Assembly (NCBI GenBank): GCA_910589275.1
Contig: CAJUTH010000030.1
Coordinates: 1-45,851, forward strand
Direction of reading: 5' to 3'
DNA from: an uncultured Dorea sp.
GTDB taxonomy: Bacteria; Bacillota; Clostridia; Lachnospirales; Lachnospiraceae
DNA: 45,851 bases
The number at the start of each line of letters is the position of its first letter. The stretch's first letter is position 1. Of this stretch, positions 39,729 through 45,851 are shown piece by piece. A program made the translations under genes and the position numbers. The notes under the pieces were generated by a model, which made no database searches, was not told the DNA's origin, and was given only the letters and a program-made list of their open reading frames with translations.

Positions 39729-39746
39729 TTTCACAGAATCGTGAAA
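39729..39746. promoter_or_regulatory. Operator-like inverted repeat upstream of the PTS operon
   Basis: TTTCAC-6-GTGAAA at 39729-39746, about 85 bases before the IIA gene. It loosely resembles known sites of PRD activators such as MtlR (TTGnCACA pairs). The 39617-39832 spacer shows no confident -35/-10 pair. Confidence 0.3.
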
Positions 39747-39832
39747 GTGTTTGGTCTTCTATTAGCCTCTATTATCCCCTAATATGAAATTATAAAATAA
39801 CAAAATATGAAAAAGAAAGGGGGGCGGAGGAT

Positions 39833-40297
39833 TTGTTATCGGATTATATAGCTCCTGAATTTGTCTCCGTAGATAATGAATCTGTTACATATCAGGATGC
39901 GATAGCCTTTGCGGGAAAGGCGCTGCTGGATGCCGGGTATATCACGCAGGATTATATCGACGCGATGATAGAGATCGCGGATCATTCCAAATATATCGTG
40001 ATATGCCCAAGGGTAGCCATGCCGCATGCAAAATCAGAAGCAGGGGTTTTAAAAAACGGCATTAGTATTTCAAAATTACAGACACCGGTAAAATTTTACC
40101 ATCCTGAACACGATCCGGTAAGCCTAGTGATCGTACTGGCAGGGAAGGACCATAACAGCCATTTGGAGCTGCTTGGCGAGTTGTCTGTGTTTCTGGATGA
40201 TGAAGATAATATTCGGGAAATACTATCGGTAACTACAAAGGAAGAACTTTGGGAACTGATTTCAGGAAAAGGAGGAAATAAAAATGGCATCAGTTAA
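39833..40297 (+). CDS. PTS EIIA component, mannitol/fructose/ascorbate type
   Basis: A cytosolic phosphotransfer protein of 154 residues. The phosphorylated histidine is His65 in VAMPHAKSEAG; the next conserved stretch is LVIVLAGKDHNSHLELLGELS. It receives phosphate from HPr and passes it to EIIB. The start is TTG 39833, behind a long purine-rich AAAGGGGGGCGGAGG; spacing to the last GGAGG is only two bases, so the upstream AAAGGGGGG may be the true site. The gene overlaps EIIB by 14 bases. It aligns well with the EIIA domain at the end of the regulator encoded at 43921. Confidence 0.93.
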   Translation: MLSDYIAPEFVSVDNESVTYQDAIAFAGKALLDAGYITQDYIDAMIEIADHSKYIVICPRVAMPHAKSEAGVLKNGISISKLQTPVKFYHPEHDPVSLVIVLAGKDHNSHLELLGELSVFLDDEDNIREILSVTTKEELWELISGKGGNKNGIS

Positions 40298-40580
40298 ATT
40301 TTTATGCGTTTGCCAGATGGGGATCGGCAGCAGCGTAATGCTTCGTATCAATATTGAGAAGGTGCTGAAAAATCTGGGGATCGACGGGACTGTGGACAGT
40401 TGTACTGCCGGAGTGGCAAAAGGGCAGGCACAGCAGTGTGATGTGATTGTTACGAATCAGGATGTGGCGCCGGTTGTGAGGGACTTCGGGAAACCAATTA
40501 TTGAATTGAAGAATATGGTCGGAACAAAAGAGCTTACGGAGAAGATACAGGCGTATATGGAAGAGAGAGGAGAATCGTAA
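40284..40580 (+). CDS. PTS EIIB component, UlaB/SgaB-like
   Basis: A 98-residue EIIB protein. The phosphocysteine is Cys10 in CVCQMGIGSS, a typical EIIB (lactose/cellobiose-fold or ascorbate type) P-loop. It takes phosphate from EIIA His65 and gives it to the sugar bound at EIIC. It overlaps the EIIA gene by 14 bases and its stop codon overlaps the EIIC start by one base, so the three are translationally coupled. The start has AGGAGG eight bases upstream. Confidence 0.93.
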   Translation: MASVKFLCVCQMGIGSSVMLRINIEKVLKNLGIDGTVDSCTAGVAKGQAQQCDVIVTNQDVAPVVRDFGKPIIELKNMVGTKELTEKIQAYMEERGES

Positions 40581-41848
40581 TGGATATGTTCTATAAGATT
40601 GTAACGAATATTTTCGGAAGCGGCGCGGTAATATTGGGACTGGTTACGTTATTCGGAAATATATTTTTGAAAAAGAAGGGATCGGACGTGCTGCTGTCTA
40701 CCATTAGAAGTATGATGGGATTTGCCCTGATTGACGGCGGCTCAGCGATTTTGTGCGCGGCAATCGCCCCGCTGACACAGTGCATATTTGAAGGACTGAA
40801 TACAAAGGGTGTTTTACAGCAGATGTTTCCGGCTTATACGGCGTGTACCGCAGCCTATTCCGGGAAAATAGAGATCGTATTTCTTCTGGCAATGGGAGTA
40901 AACGCGCTGCTGGTACGTTTTACAAAATTCAAAGGCTTTGCGCTGACGGTACATCTTCAGCTTTTTGTGGCGGCGACCTTTATTACCTTCCTGAGCCTGA
41001 CGGGGCTGAGCCCGGTGGTTATCATCGCCATATCAGCGGTATGCGCCGGGATCTATAACTGGGCGGCAGTCAGCATTTCCCATTACTACATGGTAAAAAC
41101 AGATATGACAGATGAGTTCGGCCTGTTTGTTTTCGACAACTGGGGCATGGTCCTTGCAGACGGCATCAGCAGGATTCTGGGAAAGAGCAAAGACGCAGAG
41201 GATATTGAATTTCCGAAAGCGCTGATGTGGATGAAGGATACATTTGCAGCGATCACAGTTACGATGCTTCTTGCGTACCTGTTATTTGGAATGATTGCGG
41301 GGGTAGACTTTGTCCAGTCTTTGGCAGGCTCCCAGTTCTGGTGGCTGTATCTGATCCTTGAAGCGATCTCCTTCTCGGCAGGACTGGCGATTATACTTTA
41401 CGGCGTAAAAATGTTTGTCGCAGAGATTATCCCGGCATTTATGGGATTTACAGAAAAATTTCTCCCGGATGCGGTTGTAGGCCTGGATTATCCGGTTGTA
41501 TTCCAGTATGCGCCGACTTCCCTGATGTTCGGATTTATCGCGAATTTATTTGGCTCCGTGCTTGCATGCATTCTGATGGGCGTCCTGAATTTTCCGGTGC
41601 TTGTTATTCCTGGTATACAGGGACAATTTTTCCTTGGCGCGATCGTGGGGATCTTTGGAAACAGGATGGGCGGAATCAAAACCTGTGTAGTTTCCGCATT
41701 TTTATATGGATTTATCACGCTGTTTTTGATTTCCTTTATGGCTCCGTCCAGCGGCGTACTTTTCGATGCGGGAGCATTTTATGAAAGCGCTGAAAATCCA
41801 ATGATCGCATTCCTGCTCCAGAAAGTATTCCTGGCGCTGGGATTATAA
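40580..41848 (+). CDS. PTS EIIC permease, UlaA/SgaT-like
   Basis: A 422-residue membrane permease with about ten to twelve hydrophobic helices, of the SgaT/UlaA type (L-ascorbate family), which is a fold apart from glucose-type EIIC. Words seen: GFALIDGGSAILCAAIAPLTQC near 45-70, FDNWGMVLADGISRILG in the centre, VVGLDYPVVFQYAPTSLMFGFI and GNRMGGIKTCVVSAFLYGF. The substrate is not certain; UlaA relatives also carry pentitols and other compounds. The downstream lactonase and dehydrogenase argue for a sugar or sugar alcohol that is turned into a sugar lactone phosphate. Confidence 0.9.
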   Translation: MDMFYKIVTNIFGSGAVILGLVTLFGNIFLKKKGSDVLLSTIRSMMGFALIDGGSAILCAAIAPLTQCIFEGLNTKGVLQQMFPAYTACTAAYSGKIEIVFLLAMGVNALLVRFTKFKGFALTVHLQLFVAATFITFLSLTGLSPVVIIAISAVCAGIYNWAAVSISHYYMVKTDMTDEFGLFVFDNWGMVLADGISRILGKSKDAEDIEFPKALMWMKDTFAAITVTMLLAYLLFGMIAGVDFVQSLAGSQFWWLYLILEAISFSAGLAIILYGVKMFVAEIIPAFMGFTEKFLPDAVVGLDYPVVFQYAPTSLMFGFIANLFGSVLACILMGVLNFPVLVIPGIQGQFFLGAIVGIFGNRMGGIKTCVVSAFLYGFITLFLISFMAPSSGVLFDAGAFYESAENPMIAFLLQKVFLALGL

Positions 41849-41860
41849 TGGAGGATAAAA

Positions 41861-42781
41861 ATGGAACGCTATGCAATGACTGTTCTGGGAAAACTGCCGG
41901 GAGAAGAACTTGGGTTTACATACGAACATGAACATGTATATACCTATATTGTTGACGGAAATGGAACAAAGACCTATTCGGTAACAGACCTGGAAGGGAC
42001 AGAAAAGGAACTTTTGGCTTTGAAGGCGGCAGGAGTGACGACAATCACGGACATGTCCGTGTTTGGAATGGGAAGAAACGCCGGCCTGTGCAAAGCGTTA
42101 AGCGTAAAAACGGGAGTGCAGATTATCTGCGCTTCCGGGTTTTACCGGGATGCGGTGGTATCCGGCCATTTAAAGCAGAAAAGCAGCAAAGAGCTGGAAA
42201 AACTAATCCTAGACGAATGCCTCAACGGTGTTGACTATACAGACATCCGGCCGGGGATTTTGAAAATGGCGGTTAGCAGGAATGAAATCACCCCTCTGGA
42301 AAAAAAGATTGCTTTTGTTATGGCAAGGGTGCAGAAAAAGACAGGGATGCCTTTATACTGCCACCTGACGGACGGAACAATGGGGCTGGAAGCGGCCGGA
42401 CTGCTGCTGGAAGCGGGCGCGGATGCCGGGCGTCTGGTGCTAGGGCATATAGATGTGCTAAAAGACTTAGAAACCATGGAAAAAATATGCCAAAAAGGGA
42501 TCGGCGTTTCCCTTGATAAATTCGGCAGGGAATCGAAGGAAAGAGACGCAGACCGGATCGGCCTTGTAAAAAAACTGATAGAAAGAGGATGGCTAAAACA
42601 GATATTTATAAGCTCCGATATGGGCAATCCCAAATATCTGAGGCATTATGGAGGCGGGCCGGGACTGGATTACCTGAAAAACACCGTAGTTCCTTTTATG
42701 CGGGAAAATGGGATCACAGATGAACAGATCCGGCAGATATTTGTGGAAAATCCCAGAAGATTGTTTTGTTTTTTGCAGTAA
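41861..42781 (+). CDS. Phosphotriesterase-family metal hydrolase, probable sugar-lactone-phosphate lactonase
   Basis: A 306-residue amidohydrolase-superfamily enzyme of the phosphotriesterase type. The metal ligands are all present: His23 and His25 (YEHEH), Lys135 (GILKMAV, the carboxylated lysine), His168 (YCHLTDG), His196 (LGHID) and Asp253 (SSDMGNP). Firmicute relatives (Listeria Lmo2620, Bacillus halodurans Bh0225) were shown to hydrolyse lactones of phosphorylated pentonic acids. In a PTS operon the natural substrate would be an aldonolactone phosphate. The 12-base spacer after EIIC has GGAGG. The exact lactone is inference. Confidence 0.9.
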   Translation: MERYAMTVLGKLPGEELGFTYEHEHVYTYIVDGNGTKTYSVTDLEGTEKELLALKAAGVTTITDMSVFGMGRNAGLCKALSVKTGVQIICASGFYRDAVVSGHLKQKSSKELEKLILDECLNGVDYTDIRPGILKMAVSRNEITPLEKKIAFVMARVQKKTGMPLYCHLTDGTMGLEAAGLLLEAGADAGRLVLGHIDVLKDLETMEKICQKGIGVSLDKFGRESKERDADRIGLVKKLIERGWLKQIFISSDMGNPKYLRHYGGGPGLDYLKNTVVPFMRENGITDEQIRQIFVENPRRLFCFLQ

Positions 42782-42799
42782 TGGAGGAAAATATTTAGA

Positions 42800-43849
42800 A
42801 TGAAAGCACTGACTTTTTATGGGAAGAGAGATTTGAGGTATGAAGATGTAGAAATACCAGTGATCCAAAGCGGCAAAGAGGTGATCGTGAAGGTGAAAGC
42901 GGCCGGGATCTGCGGGTCGGATATTGCCCGGTACCGAAACCTGGGGCCTTACGTTCCGGGGAATATCTGGGGGCATGAATTTGCGGGAGAGATTGTGGCA
43001 ATAGGACCAGAAGTGGAAAATGCCGCGGTGGGCGACCATGTGGCCTGCTGTCCGACGCTGGTCTGTCATCAGTGCAGCTATTGCCAGGGCGGCCATCCGG
43101 CGGGATGTGATTCCCTGAATACAATTGGCGCTTATGCGCCGGGCGCATTTGCGGAGTATGTCAGGATGCCTTCTTCTGCGCTGGTGAAAATGCCGGAGGG
43201 AATGTCCTTTGAGGAAGGGGCGCTTTCGGAACCGGCGGCGGTTGCGATCCATGGCTTGTACCAGACAGAGATCCGGATGGGATACGAGGTCGCGGTTGTG
43301 GGATGCGGCAATATCGGCCTGATGTGTATCGCGTGGGCGAAAGCTTTCGGTGCAAAAAAGGTATATGCCCTGGATATTTCAGATACCCATCTTAAGATGG
43401 CGGAGCATTTTGGCGCGGATGTGCTGATCAATACTACGGACAAGGATTTTTATGAGGTGATCCGTGAATACTGCGACGGGGTAGACCTTGCGATCGAATC
43501 AGCAGGAAATCCGTATACTGCGGCGCGTGTGCTGGGGCTTCCCCATAAGGGAGGCGAAGTTGTATATATGGGAATCCCATACGCGGATGTAGCCGTACCT
43601 AGATTTTACTTTGAGAAAATTATGAGAAATGAGCTGCGGGTAAAAGGTTCCTGGTGTACGGTTTCCGCTCCGTATCCGGGGAAGGAATGGATGAATGCGG
43701 TGGACTATATTGGGAACCATAAGGTACATGTAGCGGATATGATCTCCCACAGGGAACCGTTAAGCAAAGGCCCGGAGCTCTTTGAACGGATCATAGAAAA
43801 TCCGGAAGCGTTTGGCAAAGTAATGCTCTGCCCGGAACTGGACGGATAG
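42800..43849 (+). CDS. Zinc-dependent alcohol dehydrogenase, GatD/sorbitol-dehydrogenase-like
   Basis: A 349-residue MDR-family NAD(P) dehydrogenase. The catalytic zinc ligands are Cys38 (GICGSD), His59 and Glu60 (WGHEFAGE). The structural zinc is held by the four Cys in CHQCSYCQGGHPAGC (spacing 2, 2, 7). The Rossmann motif is VVGCGNIGLM. It resembles galactitol-1-phosphate 5-dehydrogenase (GatD), so it likely oxidises the phosphorylated sugar or polyol brought in by the PTS. It lies 18 bases after the lactonase gene with a GGAGG in the gap. Confidence 0.9.
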   Translation: MKALTFYGKRDLRYEDVEIPVIQSGKEVIVKVKAAGICGSDIARYRNLGPYVPGNIWGHEFAGEIVAIGPEVENAAVGDHVACCPTLVCHQCSYCQGGHPAGCDSLNTIGAYAPGAFAEYVRMPSSALVKMPEGMSFEEGALSEPAAVAIHGLYQTEIRMGYEVAVVGCGNIGLMCIAWAKAFGAKKVYALDISDTHLKMAEHFGADVLINTTDKDFYEVIREYCDGVDLAIESAGNPYTAARVLGLPHKGGEVVYMGIPYADVAVPRFYFEKIMRNELRVKGSWCTVSAPYPGKEWMNAVDYIGNHKVHVADMISHREPLSKGPELFERIIENPEAFGKVMLCPELDG

Positions 43850-43920
43850 ATTCCTTCTGCGTAGAAAACAACTGCGGACGGACATGCGGCAGGGCTGACA
43901 GAAAGTGTTGGTGATAAGAG

Positions 43921-45804
43921 ATGAATATTTCCCCATTAAACCAGAGATGCGAAAAAATTATATCCATGCTGCTTTCGGAGAATGAATATCTGTCGGTCCA
44001 AGAGATCGCTGATGTAATGCAGGTGTCGAAAAGAACGATTTACAGTGATATTTCTGATATAAATTACTGGCTGAAGGCATACCATCTCCCGGAACTGGAA
44101 GTGGTAAGGGGACGCATGCGGATAGAAAATAAATATAAGATTCAGATTTCCGGACTTCTGATGGGAAAAAAGGACGGGTATATTTTTTTCCCATCGGAGA
44201 GGGTAAATCTTGTTATTTGCTATATCATGCTGAATGAAACCCCGGTTCTTGTAAACCACCTGATAGATTACTGCCGGGTAAGCCGCAATACCATATTCAG
44301 CGATTTGAGGATCGTTGCCAGCCGGCTGAAGGAATTTTCCTGCGATTTAAGATATACGGCGGGTCTGGGATATCAGATCATGGGGGAGACGGTTCAGGTC
44401 AGGGCTGTTTTTATTTCCTGCCTGAATGAGATCCGGATCCTCTTAGAGCAGGGGGTACTGGAACTTCCCGGGCAGGAGAAGGCCGGTTTGTATCTGAAGA
44501 GACTAAAAAATATTGAAAAGATGATGAACGTAAACTATATTGTGGGAAACCTGCATAGCCTGACTGCGCTTCTGACGCTTATGTATCGGGAGCAGAATGA
44601 ACGGTTTCTCCAGAATATGAAGCTGGAGGCGGTTGAAATATCAGAAGTTTTCAGCCTTGTAAAAGAAGAGTTCCCTGATCTGTGCAGAGAAGAGCAGAAG
44701 TATCTGAGTATCCACCTGCTCGGTTCCAGAATTAATTTTTTATCTGAGAATTATTTTGAAAAATACGCCAATCAGGAGCTGACAGAACTGGTCCAGTCGC
44801 TGATCGCGGAATTTGAATACACGGCCTGTATCTATTTCCAAGAAAAAGAAAGCCTGAAAAGAGATCTGCTCCAGCATCTTATGACGGCCCAGTACCGTTA
44901 TATGTATGGGATCCAGATTGAAAATTTTATCTGTGAAGATGTCCGCAGGGCATATCCAAGCCTGTTTTCTGTCACGAAAGCCGTGATGAAATATGCGGAA
45001 CAGTATTACGGAGTACCGATACAAGATAATGAAGTGGCTTATATTGCACTGTATTTTGGTGCTCATTTGAAAGGGATCCAGCTAGAGGAACCGCTTCGGA
45101 TCATGATCGTATGCGCCAGCGGCGTATCTACGGGGCGGATGCTGGAACAAGAAATCCGGAGTCTGCTGCCTTATGCAAAAATCGTAGGGATCGTGGATTA
45201 TATTAAATTCCAGAGACTGCAGGATTATTGCGACCTGATCATATCCTCTATTAAATTAGACACAGTGGTTCCGACCATCACCGTACATCCCATTTTAACA
45301 GAAGAAGATAAGAAAAAGATCTTAAACCACAGCCTAGTATCAAAACAGCATCCGGTATGGCTGGAACAGGCTCTGTTTGACGCGCTGAAAAAATATGTAA
45401 AGGAATCCGAGCAGGAGCGGTTCCGGAAAGACATCGCAAGGTGCATTTTAAAGGATGGGAATCCGGTTATCCGGAAAGAGGATAAATCAGGCTTGCTGGA
45501 TTATCTTACAGCAGATAAGATTCATATTTTTGAGGGAAAATATAGATGGGAAGAAGCGATCCGGTTATCCGGAAAGTGTCTGGCAGACCACAAAAGCATA
45601 ACGCAGGATTACCTGGAAGCTATCATAGAGAATTTTCATAAATTTGGGAATTATATGTTTATAGACGAAAATACAGTGCTTGCGCATGCCGAACCTGAAG
45701 CTGGCGTAAATGAGCTGGATCTTGCATTTGCTTTTTTTAAGGAACCAGTCTGCTTTGCTGAGAACCGGGAAGCAGGACTGATCATCGTGCTGGCGGGTAA
45801 GTAG
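43921..45804 (+). CDS. PRD-domain PTS transcription regulator (BglG/MtlR type), EIIA domain cut short
   Basis: A 627-residue multidomain activator. HTH1 is at about 22-50 (SVQEIADVMQVSKRTIYSD), HTH2 at 105-130 (VNHLIDYCRVSRNTIFSDL), PRD1 at about 185-290 (His212, His265), PRD2 at about 300-390 (His319, His382), an EIIB-like domain with Cys398 (VCASGVSTG) and an EIIA-like domain from about 528 with His589 (VLAHAEPEAG). The EIIA domain ends at IIVLAGK and a TAG; the stand-alone EIIA (39833) continues about 49 residues beyond this point. The regulator follows the operon it should control. Domain order fits MtlR/UlaR-type activators that are switched by PTS phosphorylation. Confidence 0.92.
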   Translation: MNISPLNQRCEKIISMLLSENEYLSVQEIADVMQVSKRTIYSDISDINYWLKAYHLPELEVVRGRMRIENKYKIQISGLLMGKKDGYIFFPSERVNLVICYIMLNETPVLVNHLIDYCRVSRNTIFSDLRIVASRLKEFSCDLRYTAGLGYQIMGETVQVRAVFISCLNEIRILLEQGVLELPGQEKAGLYLKRLKNIEKMMNVNYIVGNLHSLTALLTLMYREQNERFLQNMKLEAVEISEVFSLVKEEFPDLCREEQKYLSIHLLGSRINFLSENYFEKYANQELTELVQSLIAEFEYTACIYFQEKESLKRDLLQHLMTAQYRYMYGIQIENFICEDVRRAYPSLFSVTKAVMKYAEQYYGVPIQDNEVAYIALYFGAHLKGIQLEEPLRIMIVCASGVSTGRMLEQEIRSLLPYAKIVGIVDYIKFQRLQDYCDLIISSIKLDTVVPTITVHPILTEEDKKKILNHSLVSKQHPVWLEQALFDALKKYVKESEQERFRKDIARCILKDGNPVIRKEDKSGLLDYLTADKIHIFEGKYRWEEAIRLSGKCLADHKSITQDYLEAIIENFHKFGNYMFIDENTVLAHAEPEAGVNELDLAFAFFKEPVCFAENREAGLIIVLAGK

Positions 45805-45851
45805 GTAATAATCCGTACCTTGACAAAATAAGAAATCCTCTGGCACTTACC
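45797..45851. other. Possible insertion junction at the right edge
   Basis: GGTAAGT at 45797-45803 and ACTTACC at 45845-45851 are an inverted pair enclosing 41 bases that do not read as EIIA coding in any frame. The regulator gene stops at 45804 within this stretch. It could mark an inserted element that begins here and continues outside the window. Confidence 0.35.

Overview
The window looks like the chromosome of a spore-forming, low-to-moderate GC Firmicute of class Clostridia, most likely a Lachnospiraceae-type gut bacterium. Pointers are a leucine T-box leader in front of leuS, CotF-type spore coat proteins, a GerMN lipoprotein, ComEA/ComEC competence proteins, Gram-positive style ribosome binding sites and PTS/PRD regulation. 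No rRNA, tRNA, CRISPR array or complete insertion sequence was recognised.

Left part (1-8.5 kb, all minus strand): a partial AAA-ATPase/DUF1703 protein runs off the left edge. A cluster follows, transcribed comEA, OmpR-type response regulator, sensor kinase, double-GerMN lipoprotein, comEC, so a two-component system sits between the two DNA-uptake genes. A DMT/YdcZ-type membrane protein lies upstream. The arginine genes come next (8.5-13.9 kb): argC, a GNAT acetyltransferase, argJ and argB on the minus strand, and argG divergently on the plus strand. Two similarly built promoters with ArgR-like sites lie in the intergenic region between them.

Middle (13.9-35 kb): a class I glutamine amidotransferase-like hydrolase, two small CotF-like coat proteins, an aminotransferase, four tandem 32-bp palindromic repeats, leuS with its T-box, a small P-loop protein, an AEC permease and an unrecognised membrane protein. 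Then comes a minus-strand sugar-acid operon (GntP permease, IlvD/Edd dehydratase, KDPG aldolase, two KDG-type kinases) with a FadR/GntR regulator whose probable operators lie at both promoters. It would import an aldonate, dehydrate it, phosphorylate the 2-keto-3-deoxy acid and split it to pyruvate and glyceraldehyde 3-phosphate. An EF-G paralogue and a two-gene ATPase + DUF4276 module, a candidate defence system, follow.

Right part (35-45.85 kb): tyrA and aroA, an RNase H with an N-terminal hybrid-binding domain, a tyrosine recombinase, then a PTS operon (IIA, IIB, UlaA-type IIC, phosphotriesterase-family lactonase, zinc alcohol dehydrogenase). It is followed by a PRD regulator whose C-terminal EIIA domain stops early near the window edge. 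The intergenic regions are rich in palindromic elements: a 182-bp hairpin, a GTTACTATTC family, and two short elements flanked by direct repeats. These and the ATPase/DUF4276 pair are the least explained parts of the window. All functional calls are from reading the sequence; nothing was searched against a database.
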